Positions 43,641-51,113 of a stretch of DNA of 51,113 nucleotides are shown here, piece by piece. The notes beneath the pieces were generated by a model that made no database searches, had not been told where the DNA came from, and saw only the letters and a program-made list of their open reading frames with translations. The stretch is taken from assembly GCA_964412845.1 (NCBI GenBank), contig CAYPQM010000022.1, positions 1-51,113 on the forward strand, given 5' to 3'. The translations under genes were made by a program, and so were the position numbers. Source of the stretch: JAWWPY01 sp964412845 (GTDB taxonomy: Bacteria > Actinomycetota > Actinomycetes > Streptosporangiales > Streptosporangiaceae). Positions within the stretch are counted from its first letter, which is position 1. Each line of letters opens with the position of its first letter.

Positions 43641-44831
43641 ATGGCCAACGCCTGGTTCGAGACGGTTGCCGAGGCGCAGCGGCGGGCCAGGAAACGGCTG
43701 CCCGCGTCGGTCTACGGCGCGCTGGTGGCCGGCTCGGAGCGGGGGATCACCATGGCCGACAACATCGCCGCGTTCGGCGAGATCGGCTTCGCGCCGCATG
43801 TCGCCGACCTGCCCGCGCAGCGTGACCTGGCGACGACAGTGCTGGGCCAGCAGATCGCGCTGCCCGTGGTCATCTCCCCGACCGGGGTGCAGGCGGTGCA
43901 TCCCGGCGGCGAGGTCGCCGTCGCGCAGGCCGCGGCGGCGCGCGGCACCGCCATCGGCCTCAGCTCGTTCGCCAGTAAGCCGGTCGAGGACGTGGTGGCG
44001 GCCAATCCGCGGACGTTCTTCCAGATCTACTGGTCGGGCAGCAAAGACCAGATCGTGGCGCGGTTGGAGCGGGCTCGGACAGCCGGAGCGGTGGGACTTA
44101 TCGTGACGCTGGATTGGTCTTTCGCCAATGGCCGGGACTGGGGCAGCCCGGCCATCCCCGAGCGGGTGGACCTGAAAACGATGGTCCGGTACGCGCCGCA
44201 GGTTCTCACCCGCCCGCAATGGCTGCTCACCTTCGGCGCGGCGCGGCAGGTTCCCGATCTGACGGTGCCGAACATGGCGGTGCCCGGCGAGCCGGCCCCG
44301 ACCTTCTTCGGTGCTTACGGGGAGTGGATGCAGACACCGCTGCCGACCTGGCCGGACGTGCAATGGCTCCGGGAGCAGTGGGGCGGCCCGTTCATGCTCA
44401 AGGGGATCACCCGGGTCGATGATGCCCGGCGGGCGGTCGACGCCGGGGTCAGCGCGATCTCCGTCTCGAACCACGGCGGCAACAACCTGGACGGGACGCC
44501 GGCCACGATCCGGGTGCTGCCCGCGGTCGCCGAGGCGGTCGGAGACCAGATCGAGGTGCTCCTGGACGGCGGCGTCCGGCGCGGCAGCGATGTCGTCAAG
44601 GCGCTGGCCCTGGGGGCCAGAGCGGTCATGATCGGCCGGGCGTACCTGTGGGGCCTGGCGGCGAACGGCCAGGCCGGGGTGGAGAACGTCCTTGACATCC
44701 TGCGGGGCGGCATCGACTCAGCGCTGCTGGCCCTCGGGCGCTCGTCGGCCGCGGACCTGACCGCGGACGATCTGGTGATCCCGGCCGGCTTCGCCCGCGC
44801 ACTTGGGACTGGCCCTCCGGGCCAGGCTTGA
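43641..44831 (+). CDS. mftD: Mycofactocin biosynthesis FMN-dependent dehydrogenase
   Basis: MftD oxidises the amino-lactam intermediate to the active keto form. The 396-residue protein is an FMN alpha-hydroxy-acid oxidase-like barrel with VISPTGVQAVHPGGEVAVAQ, the catalytic histidine in SVSNHGGNNLDGTPA, and LLDGGVRRGSDVVKALALGA. ATG 43641 follows GAGAGG. Placement after mftF, not before mftE, differs from the mycobacterial order. It ends 7 bases from the convergent next gene. Confidence 0.9.
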   Translation: MANAWFETVAEAQRRARKRLPASVYGALVAGSERGITMADNIAAFGEIGFAPHVADLPAQRDLATTVLGQQIALPVVISPTGVQAVHPGGEVAVAQAAAARGTAIGLSSFASKPVEDVVAANPRTFFQIYWSGSKDQIVARLERARTAGAVGLIVTLDWSFANGRDWGSPAIPERVDLKTMVRYAPQVLTRPQWLLTFGAARQVPDLTVPNMAVPGEPAPTFFGAYGEWMQTPLPTWPDVQWLREQWGGPFMLKGITRVDDARRAVDAGVSAISVSNHGGNNLDGTPATIRVLPAVAEAVGDQIEVLLDGGVRRGSDVVKALALGARAVMIGRAYLWGLAANGQAGVENVLDILRGGIDSALLALGRSSAADLTADDLVIPAGFARALGTGPPGQA

Positions 44832-44838
44832 TGAGCCG

Positions 44839-45714
44839 TCAGGCCGGAGCATTTCTGATGATGGTCCGGGCCTCCGCGGCCAGGTGAAGGGTCGAGTCGA
44901 TGTCCGGTTCGTCGCCGGCCGGCTGGAGCACGACGGTCGTCGCCCCGGCCGCCGCGAAAGCCCGGACCGTGTCAGCGACATCGCTGGGAGATCCCAACGC
45001 CAGGCGCGGCGAACCGGAACCACGTGCTGACTCCAGCTCCGCATCGAGCCGCCGCCGGGCGCCGGGACCGGTCCCGCAGGGCAGGTACACGACCACTTCC
45101 TGGGGCCTGGCCGCCGCGGCGGCCGCCACCGCGGCGCGGACCCCGTCGGGCGACAGGCCGGCATCCAGCACGAGGCCGTCAGCGATCTCGCCCGCCAAGG
45201 CGAGGGTCTTGCGGCCTCGGGCCCCGACCAGAAGGGGAGGCGCTGAGGTGGGGGGCCAGTCCAGCGAGACCTCATCGAGCTGAACGTAAACACCGTTCAC
45301 CGTGACCGTTTCCGCGTGCAGCAGCGCACGAGTCGCACGCACCCATTCGCTCAGCAGCGTCATCGGGGATGCGGCCGCGGCACCTACCTGACTCATCCAT
45401 GGCGTCACGCCGTGCCCAGCCGCCGGGACAAAGCGGCCCGGGAACAAGCGCGCCAGGGTCGCGATCTCCATCGCCGCGAGCGCGGCGTTCCGGAACGGCA
45501 CCGGCATCAGACCGAGGCCAACGCGCAGTGACGTGCTCCACGCCAGAGACACGGCGGCGCTGGTCAGACCACCTTCGCAGAAGCAGTCTTCCCACAGCCA
45601 CACATCATCGAGCCCGGCGGCCTGGGCTGACTCGACGAACCCGCGTAGCTGCTCGGGCGGAAGTTGTGGACGAAAGACAACGCCGACTCTCGGCGCCGCG
45701 TTCCTTGCTGGCAT
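44839..45714 (-). CDS. Luciferase-like (LLM) F420-type oxidoreductase
   Basis: This 291-residue luciferase-fold protein probably uses F420 (VGVVFRPQLPPEQL start, WLWEDCFCEGGLTSA, RFVPAAGHGVTPWM). The pattern is that of the F420-dependent LLM class of actinomycetes, but flavin use cannot be excluded. It is convergent with mftD. An ATG at 45714 gives the full domain. The substrate is unknown, and a link to mycofactocin is speculation. Confidence 0.8.
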   Translation of the reverse strand: MPARNAAPRVGVVFRPQLPPEQLRGFVESAQAAGLDDVWLWEDCFCEGGLTSAAVSLAWSTSLRVGLGLMPVPFRNAALAAMEIATLARLFPGRFVPAAGHGVTPWMSQVGAAAASPMTLLSEWVRATRALLHAETVTVNGVYVQLDEVSLDWPPTSAPPLLVGARGRKTLALAGEIADGLVLDAGLSPDGVRAAVAAAAAARPQEVVVYLPCGTGPGARRRLDAELESARGSGSPRLALGSPSDVADTVRAFAAAGATTVVLQPAGDEPDIDSTLHLAAEARTIIRNAPA

Positions 45715-45817
45715 CGCATACCCCGCAATCTGGCCTTCGCCTGGACGCTATCGTCAGCTCCGGGCGGATAATCGGTGGAGGGGCTATTCGCTGGCTGTTG
45801 CCGGGGAGGGATCTGCC

Positions 45818-46213
45818 ATGACGTACGCCGCCGACCCGCGGGTTGATGCCTACATTGATGCCCTGCCGCAATGGCAGCAAGCCATCTGCCGGGAAGTCCG
45901 CGACCTGGTCCACGCCGCCGACCCGGAGCTGTCCGAAACCATCAAGCGGACCAGTCAGCCCTACTTCGTCCTGGCGGGCAACGTCTGCGCGCTGCTGGCG
46001 GCCCGGGACCACGTCAATGTCTTCCTCTACGACGGCGCCATCGTCGCTGACCCCGACGGGATCATCACCGGCGGCCACGGCAACACGACCGCCCGCACGA
46101 TGGCCGTCCGCCAGGGCGAGACCATCAACGCGGCCGCCCTCAGCGCCATGGTCAAGCAGATCATCGCCAACAACCGGGCCGGCGGCTGGCGCAAGCTGAA
46201 GAGCGGGAGCTAN
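45818..46213 (+). CDS. DUF1801-family protein, stop codon at an assembly gap
   Basis: This product of about 131 residues is of the DUF1801 (YdhG-like) type, with CREVRDLVHAADPELSETIK and PYFVLAGNVCALLAARDHVN. ATG 45818 follows GGGGAGGG. The last codon is TAN at 46211-46213. The identical sequence after the gap reads TAA, so the gene probably ends here in KSGS. The function is unknown. Confidence 0.75.
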
Positions 46214-46312
46214 NNNNNNNNNNNNNNNNNNNNNNNNNNNNNNNNNNNNNNNNNNNNNNNNNNNNNNNNNNNNNNNNNNNNNNNNNNNNNNNNNNNNNNN
46301 NNNNNNNNNNNN
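46213..46312. other. Assembly gap of 100 N
   Basis: Exactly 100 N are flanked on both sides by AGAGCGGGAGCTA. This suggests that the contig ends overlap and were not merged, so the true gap may be zero or a few repeat units. Confidence 0.98.
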
Positions 46313-46332
46313 AGAGCGGGAGCTAAGAGCGC

Positions 46333-46348
46333 GCCCGGCGCGCCGGGC
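46333..46348. terminator. 16-base GC palindrome after the DUF1801 gene
   Basis: GCCCGGCGCGCCGGGC is a perfect palindrome about 20 bases after the gap. It may act as a hairpin terminator, but no loop or U-tract is visible. The rest of 46313-46480 shows no gene. Confidence 0.3.
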
Positions 46349-46494
46349 CCCCGTCAGCCGGGCGGCACGGGCGGGGACTGCTGCTGCGCCGCATTCCGGC
46401 CTGCTGAACGTACACTTTGTAGCACGGGGGACGATCGTTGGCTGGGCGCTGATCGCTGGCTCTCGCTGACAGGCATCGCGGGAGAGTGACAGTG

Positions 46495-47376
46495 ATGCAG
46501 CAGGTCTCCGGGCAGGCAGCGACTCCTTTCACACGCTTGGTGGAGCTACCCGGCCGTGGGGCGACGCGGGTGTGGGAGTGTGCTGGCCCGAGCGGCGCCG
46601 AGACGCTCATGCTCATCCACGGGGTGATGTTTACGGCTGAGCTGAATTGGGGAAAGGTCATCCCGCAGCTCGCGCGTCATTTCCGGGTCGTCGCCGCCGA
46701 CCTGCGTGGACATGGCGACGGAATCCGGCTGAATTCGCGGTTCCGGCTTGAGGATTGCGCTGACGATGTCGCCGCGCTGGCCGGTGTCCTGGATGTCGGC
46801 CGGTTTGTCGCGGTGGGCTACTCCATGGGCGGCATGGTGGCCCAGCTGCTGTACAAGCAGCATGCTTCGCTGCTGTCAGGTCTGGTGCTGTGCTCAACCG
46901 CGCCCAACGTGCGGGGGTCACCGGCGGAGCAACTGGCTGCTCTGGTGGTGCCGGCGATGGCCGCCGCCCTGCGATGGAACCCGATTCTGCATCTGGTCGG
47001 CGCCGAGGCTTTCGGCACGGCGCTGCTGGGTCATTTTGACGACCCGGCGACAGCCAGGTGGGCCCGCGCCCAGTTGAGCCGGACCACGCTGGCCACCGCC
47101 GTCACGGCCATGCACGCCGTCTGCGAGTTCACCTCGGACAGCTGGATCAGCCAGGTCGATGTGCCCACCGCGGTGGTGGTCACGGCCCGGGACCGCGTCG
47201 TGCCAGCACACCGCCAGCTCAGGCTGGCCCGGGCGGTCCCGGGGGCATCGGTCTACGAAGTGGACGCCGACCACTCGGTGTGCGTCAACGCGCCGCAGTT
47301 GTTCGCACACGCGCTGCTCGAGGCATGCTGGTCGGTAGCGCCTGGCCAGGGCAGCAAGCTGCCCACGGCAGGCTGA
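46495..47376 (+). CDS. Alpha/beta hydrolase
   Basis: The product has about 293 residues. The nucleophile elbow is GYSMGG, the oxyanion strand LMLIHGVMF, and VAADLRGHGDG follows. The acid and base are in TARDRVVP and DADHSVCV. GTG 46486, GTG 46492 and ATG 46495 are all in frame after GGGAG at 46480-46484; 46495 has the best spacing. It resembles haloperoxidase/esterase-type hydrolases. The substrate is unknown. Confidence 0.82.
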   Translation: MQQVSGQAATPFTRLVELPGRGATRVWECAGPSGAETLMLIHGVMFTAELNWGKVIPQLARHFRVVAADLRGHGDGIRLNSRFRLEDCADDVAALAGVLDVGRFVAVGYSMGGMVAQLLYKQHASLLSGLVLCSTAPNVRGSPAEQLAALVVPAMAAALRWNPILHLVGAEAFGTALLGHFDDPATARWARAQLSRTTLATAVTAMHAVCEFTSDSWISQVDVPTAVVVTARDRVVPAHRQLRLARAVPGASVYEVDADHSVCVNAPQLFAHALLEACWSVAPGQGSKLPTAG

Positions 47377-47426
47377 CGCGGTGCGCCGCGTGACGCCGCG
47401 TCAGCGTGCAGGCGCCCGGAAGCCGG

Positions 47427-48206
47427 TCAGCCGGGGCCGGCTCCCCGGCCGGGACCAGGCGGCCGGGGGGCGTGGCCGGTCAGGACGTACCCGCTGCCGA
47501 ACGCTATATCCCGGATGCTGACGTCCTCAAGAAACTGCTCGAGATGACGCCACGGCCGGTCGAACCCCTCGAAGCTCCGCACATAGGGAGCGTGCAGGAT
47601 CATCGTGGCCAGGTTCAGCGCCGCCATCCACGACGCCGCCCATTTGCCGCCGCCCGCGGCCACCCATGCGCCAGAACATAACTGGCTCATCACGTTCTGC
47701 ACGGCCGCCTGGGACTGCAGGATGTCGTGGACAGCGCAGAAGAGAGCGGCGTCCGCGGTCGGCGCGGTCTCCGCATCCTCGGCCCGCGACTGCAGCACTG
47801 TGACGTTGCGCCAGCCTTCCTGCTCGATGCGTTCCCGCGCTATCGCCGCCATCTCCGGTGACTCCTCAATGCCGGTGACAGCGCCATCCGGGCCCACCTT
47901 CTCAAGGAGCAGGCCGAAGCACAGCCCGGTGCCGCATCCCACGTCGAGGACCAGCTGCCCCGGGCGGACCGGGAGCGCACCGACGATGGCCCGGCGGAAA
48001 TCCTGGTACCTGCCCGTCTCCCGGTCATAGGAGCCCGCACGCTCGCCGTAGGCCGGCTGCCGCACCACCCGTCGGGCCGGCGGCTGGGCAGCCGACGCAG
48101 AAGTGTCGTCGGGCGCCGCGCTGGGCGGCGGTTGGCCTGGGGACCAGCCCATGTGACCCAAGGTTGTCTCGTCGCGCCTGTCGTCAGGCGGTTCGCTCGC
48201 AACCAC
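47427..48206 (-). CDS. Class I SAM-dependent methyltransferase
   Basis: This 259-residue protein has the SAM motif VLDVGCGTGLCFGLLLEKVG and an acidic VTGIEES loop. GTG 48206 is preferred because AGGAGG lies just upstream, over the ATG at 48233. The first 55 residues are low-complexity. The acceptor is unknown. It resembles Methyltransf_11/UbiE-like enzymes of actinomycetes that act on small molecules. Confidence 0.8.
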   Translation of the reverse strand: MVASEPPDDRRDETTLGHMGWSPGQPPPSAAPDDTSASAAQPPARRVVRQPAYGERAGSYDRETGRYQDFRRAIVGALPVRPGQLVLDVGCGTGLCFGLLLEKVGPDGAVTGIEESPEMAAIARERIEQEGWRNVTVLQSRAEDAETAPTADAALFCAVHDILQSQAAVQNVMSQLCSGAWVAAGGGKWAASWMAALNLATMILHAPYVRSFEGFDRPWRHLEQFLEDVSIRDIAFGSGYVLTGHAPRPPGPGRGAGPG

Positions 48207-48304
48207 TGGCCCCTCCTCTCGATGGAGCGGCACCTCCTAACGTGTTCTCAGAGTGCGGCGGTGTCAAGGAGCACGGTCAGGGTCCACCGTCCCGGCATGG
48301 GTGA

Positions 48305-49048
48305 CTAGCGGTACAGGCTGGCAATAACCGCGGGGTCTGCGGGAAGGCGGCCAATGAACTGCGCGGGCGCCAGCGTCGGTGAATATGCGGCAATGATGGC
48401 CATCTGCCCAGCGCCCACCGTTATCTGGACTGGATGCTGCGCCAGATAGGTTCGCACCGCGTGTACTGCTTCCGCCGTTTCATCCGGCGAGACGCCATTG
48501 TGGTGGCCGACGACAAGATGGAAGTCGTTGTCGATATCGGTGAAAGATTTGTGGTACCAGTGCACGATGTGCGCGTCGTTCATTTCCCGGCGAAGATCGT
48601 CGAGCGGTTTCTGGGCAATGCCGCTCGCCACCGTGTCGGCCGGCCATCCCAGCAGTACGAATGCGTTGTCTTGCCCGGAGAACATCCGCTCATACGGATG
48701 CTGCCCACGGCTGGTGAATGTCGTCGGAGCGTCCGGCCCGAAGCCACCTATGCGGATGCTCAGCGGGGGAGTGAGATGGGCGCCGAGGATGGCCAGCGCC
48801 TGAGCCTGGTCCATCGCACGCGCGGTGCCGGTCAGCTCAAGATAGCGCTGGTTGACAATAAGCCCGGTCTGGCTATCCGTCACCCCGTCCAGCCTGATCA
48901 CCGTGCCATGTATCTGGTCCAGGGTGTAAGGACGGAATCCGTCGTGCAGCCGCTCGGCCAGGATTGACTGCACGGTCTCCAGCAGCCTCCTGAGGGCACC
49001 GGATTTAGGGCCATAGAGGGCGACCGCGGTGATCAGCTGAGCGCGCAC
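48305..49048 (-). CDS. Unknown protein, possible 2H phosphoesterase fold
   Basis: This 247-residue protein begins MRAQLITAVALYGPKSGAL from GTG 49048. It contains IHGTVIRLDG (an HxT-like element) near 46 and DFHLVVGHHNG near 175. The two His elements recall the 2H phosphoesterase superfamily, but the second lacks the expected Thr/Ser. I do not recognise a specific family. It has no signal peptide. It is close to the divergent flavoprotein gene downstream. Confidence 0.5.
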   Translation of the reverse strand: MRAQLITAVALYGPKSGALRRLLETVQSILAERLHDGFRPYTLDQIHGTVIRLDGVTDSQTGLIVNQRYLELTGTARAMDQAQALAILGAHLTPPLSIRIGGFGPDAPTTFTSRGQHPYERMFSGQDNAFVLLGWPADTVASGIAQKPLDDLRREMNDAHIVHWYHKSFTDIDNDFHLVVGHHNGVSPDETAEAVHAVRTYLAQHPVQITVGAGQMAIIAAYSPTLAPAQFIGRLPADPAVIASLYR

Positions 49049-49115
49049 CCGCCGAGCTTAGCTGCCGGAGCGCGGGCACTGCCGGGTCGTCCTGGGCGGC
49101 GGTATCGTCCCAGGA

Positions 49116-50318
49116 GTGAACATCCGGGAGATCAGGCAGCTGCTCCGGACGAGACCGGTTGAGCTGGATGCGACGAAACGGCGGCTCGGCCGCTGCCACG
49201 ACGTCCATGACCTGCGGGCCTGCGCCCGGCGGCTGACCCCGCGCCCGGTCTTCGACTATGTCGAGGGCGGCGCCGATGAGGAACTGAGCATGGCGGCGAA
49301 CCGGGACGCGTTCACCCGGTGGCGATTCGTGCCGCGCGCCCTGGTCGATGTCTCCACGCCGGACATGTCGGCCCTAGTCCTGGACCGGATCCTCCCGCTG
49401 CCCCTGGTCCTGGGCCCGACCGGCTACACGCGGATGATCCACCCTGACGGTGAGATCGGCGTGGCGCGGGCGGCCGGGCGGTTCGGCCTGCCCTACACGC
49501 TGTCCACGATGGCCACCACTTCGATCGAGGATCTGGCCGCTGCCGCTGACCCGGATCGCTGGTTCCAGCTTTACTTGCTGAAGGACAGCGGGCTGAACAT
49601 CGAGCTTGTCGACCGGGCCGCCGCCAGCGGATACCGCGTCCTGGTGGTGACCGTGGACACGGTTGTCGCCGGGCACCGCAGCCGGGACCGGCGCAATGGG
49701 CTGGTCATACCGCCCGAGCTGACCGCGCGCAGCCTGGGCAGCATCGCATCCCGGCCCGGTTACTGGTTGCGCATGCTGCGCAGCCCAGCCATCGTCTTCG
49801 CCAATTTCCTCGCCGGGGACCGGTCGATGACCATCGAGGAGACGATCTCGCTGTTCAGCCCGGCCATCACCTGGGACGACATCGTGGCGTTGCGGGAACG
49901 CTGGACCGGCAAGCTGGTGATCAAGGGACCGCTGGGGGCCGCCGATGCCCGCCGGGCGGTGCAGGCCGGTGCTGACGCCGTGCAGCTGTCGAATCATGGC
50001 GGCCGTCAGCTCGACCGGGCGGTGCCGCCCGCCGATCTCATCACCGAGGTCAGGGACGCTGTCGGGCCCAGCGTGTGTGTCCTGGTCGATTCCGGTATCC
50101 GGCACGGAGCCGATATCGCGACTGGGATCGCCCTCGGCGCCGACGCCGGGGTGATCGGCCGGGCCTATCTCTACGGCCTGATGGCCGGCGGTGAGCCGGG
50201 CGTGGACAAGGCGCTGGGCCTGCTCGCCACCCAGTTCAAGCGCACCCTCCAGCTCCTGGGCATCACCTCCGTCGCTGACCTGCGCGAACACGGCAGCGAG
50301 CTGCTCACCCGCCGTTGA
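49116..50318 (+). CDS. FMN-dependent alpha-hydroxy-acid dehydrogenase, MftD/LldD-like
   Basis: This 400-residue flavoprotein is of the lactate/glycolate oxidase family. It has PRPVFDYVEGGADEELSM, LGPTGYTRMIHPDGE, VTVDTVVAGHRSRDRRNG and the catalytic His in QLSNHGGRQLD, then LVDSGIRHGADI. It is a second member beside mftD but keeps the conventional R-D-x-R-N loop. GTG 49116 has only a short AGG ribosome site. The substrate may be L-lactate or another 2-hydroxy acid. Confidence 0.85.
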   Translation: MNIREIRQLLRTRPVELDATKRRLGRCHDVHDLRACARRLTPRPVFDYVEGGADEELSMAANRDAFTRWRFVPRALVDVSTPDMSALVLDRILPLPLVLGPTGYTRMIHPDGEIGVARAAGRFGLPYTLSTMATTSIEDLAAAADPDRWFQLYLLKDSGLNIELVDRAAASGYRVLVVTVDTVVAGHRSRDRRNGLVIPPELTARSLGSIASRPGYWLRMLRSPAIVFANFLAGDRSMTIEETISLFSPAITWDDIVALRERWTGKLVIKGPLGAADARRAVQAGADAVQLSNHGGRQLDRAVPPADLITEVRDAVGPSVCVLVDSGIRHGADIATGIALGADAGVIGRAYLYGLMAGGEPGVDKALGLLATQFKRTLQLLGITSVADLREHGSELLTRR

Positions 50319-50368
50319 GGCGGAGTGCCACGCCAGCCAGGATCCTCCAGGCCCCCGCCTGGGTGGTG

Positions 50369-51113
50369 TCAGCGGGGCCCGGGGTCTTCGGGCCGCCCGA
50401 TCCGCCGTAGCTGCGCGAGATCGGCCGGGCCGAGACGGCCGAGCAGGCTGACCGCGGCACAGTTGGCCTGGACCTGCTCAGCGCTGGTCGCCCCGAACAG
50501 CACGCTCGTGACGGCTGGGTTGGTGAGCGGGAATGCCATCGCCAGCGCAGCCGCGGTCGTATCCAGCCGGCCGGCCAGGCCGGCGAGTTCTTCCGCCGCC
50601 GCGACGGCCGCCGCGACCCGCGGATCCGCCAGCGTCCCCGCGGCGCGGCCCGCCGCGGGACCGGACCGGTACTTGCCCGTGAGCACACCGCCCGCCAGGC
50701 TGAACGAGGCGATCACGCCAGCGCCCGCCGCATCGAGGGCCCGGGCCATGGCGGCATCCTCAACCCATGACCGGTGCACCAGGCTGTAGGGCAACTGGAC
50801 CGCGCAGGGTTGCGCCACGCCCAGTCTGGCCGCCGCCTCGGCGGCCTGGCCGGCCAGGTCAGCAGGCCAGTTCACCAGGCCCCACGCGCGGGCTTTCCCG
50901 GAGGTGATGAGGCCGCCCGCGGCGTCGACCAGGTCGGCGACGGCCAGGCCCGGCGGTGCCGGGTTCGCGTAGATCACATCGACATGGTCAAAAGCCATCC
51001 GTCGCAGGGACGCGTCCAGCTCCGCCGCGTCGCTCTGCTGCGGCCAGAACTCCCACCACAGCTTGTTGGCCACGACCGCCTCGTCCCGGCTTATCCCGGC
51101 GCCGCGGAACAAC
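50369..51113 (-). CDS. Aldo/keto reductase, 5' end outside the window
   Basis: At least 248 residues of an aldo/keto reductase barrel are present. They include DHVDVIYANPAPPG, KARAWGLVNWPADLAG, VQLPYSLVHRSW, FSLAGGVLTGKYRSG and SVLFGATSAEQVQAN, typical of the potassium-channel-beta-like AKR branch. The N-terminal part with the catalytic Asp/Tyr lies beyond the window end. The stop is TGA at 50369-50371. Confidence 0.85.
   Translation of the reverse strand, partial: LFRGAGISRDEAVVANKLWWEFWPQQSDAAELDASLRRMAFDHVDVIYANPAPPGLAVADLVDAAGGLITSGKARAWGLVNWPADLAGQAAEAAARLGVAQPCAVQLPYSLVHRSWVEDAAMARALDAAGAGVIASFSLAGGVLTGKYRSGPAAGRAAGTLADPRVAAAVAAAEELAGLAGRLDTTAAALAMAFPLTNPAVTSVLFGATSAEQVQANCAAVSLLGRLGPADLAQLRRIGRPEDPGPR

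Overview
The window is GC-rich DNA with short intergenic gaps, many GTG starts and many 4-base ATGA/GTGA overlaps between genes. A complete mycofactocin locus, nicotinoprotein-type alcohol dehydrogenases and an F420-type luciferase-like oxidoreductase point to an aerobic actinomycete (Actinomycetota). The genus cannot be named from the sequence. Two runs of exactly 100 N (22622-22721 and 46213-46312) are scaffold gaps, and both are flanked by identical short repeats. No rRNA, tRNA, CRISPR array, origin or intact mobile element was seen.

Layout. 1-4150 is a decaying edge: a beta-propeller protein cut by the window start, a small conserved unknown protein, an IS4-type transposase remnant, an MFS exporter with two frameshifts and an amidohydrolase remnant. 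4144-11338 holds acetoacetate-CoA ligase facing a five-gene Liv-type ABC importer. 11393-14322 (minus strand) holds a MetE-C-like zinc methyltransferase, a zinc dehydrogenase and a dihydroxyacetophenone-dioxygenase-like cupin. 14593-16823 holds a PaaX-type regulator and a first NDMA-dependent alcohol dehydrogenase. 16932-20516 (minus) is a form II CoxLSM molybdenum hydroxylase. 20736-24100 (minus) is a PucR regulator coupled to a homocysteine methyltransferase/MTHFR fusion, divergent from an aldehyde dehydrogenase.

25809-32342 (minus) is the most striking unit: purU, metV-like, metF, an unrecognised SAM-methyltransferase, a core-MetE-like gene and metK, with gaps or overlaps of no more than 39 bases. 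It can be read as a folate/SAM methyl shuttle. It may oxidise methyl groups through methyl-THF to formate, or it may supply SAM to the unknown methyltransferase. After an epimerase and an unknown regulator-like protein comes a second NDMA-dependent dehydrogenase followed by a fused MoxR AAA+/VWA protein (34641-37788). Then comes the mycofactocin locus mftR < > mftA-mftB-mftC-mftE-SDR-mftF-mftD (37898-44831). 44839-51113 holds accessory enzymes, including a second MftD-like flavoprotein.

How it may work together (inference). Mycofactocin would be the redox carrier for the two nicotinoprotein dehydrogenases and the coupled SDR. The AAA+/VWA protein could activate its neighbouring dehydrogenase. 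The several folate/methyl genes, CoxLSM and the aldehyde dehydrogenase suggest that the region is an oxidation island for one-carbon, methylated or small alcohol/aldehyde substrates imported by the Liv-type system. FolD, formate dehydrogenase and mftG are not in the window.
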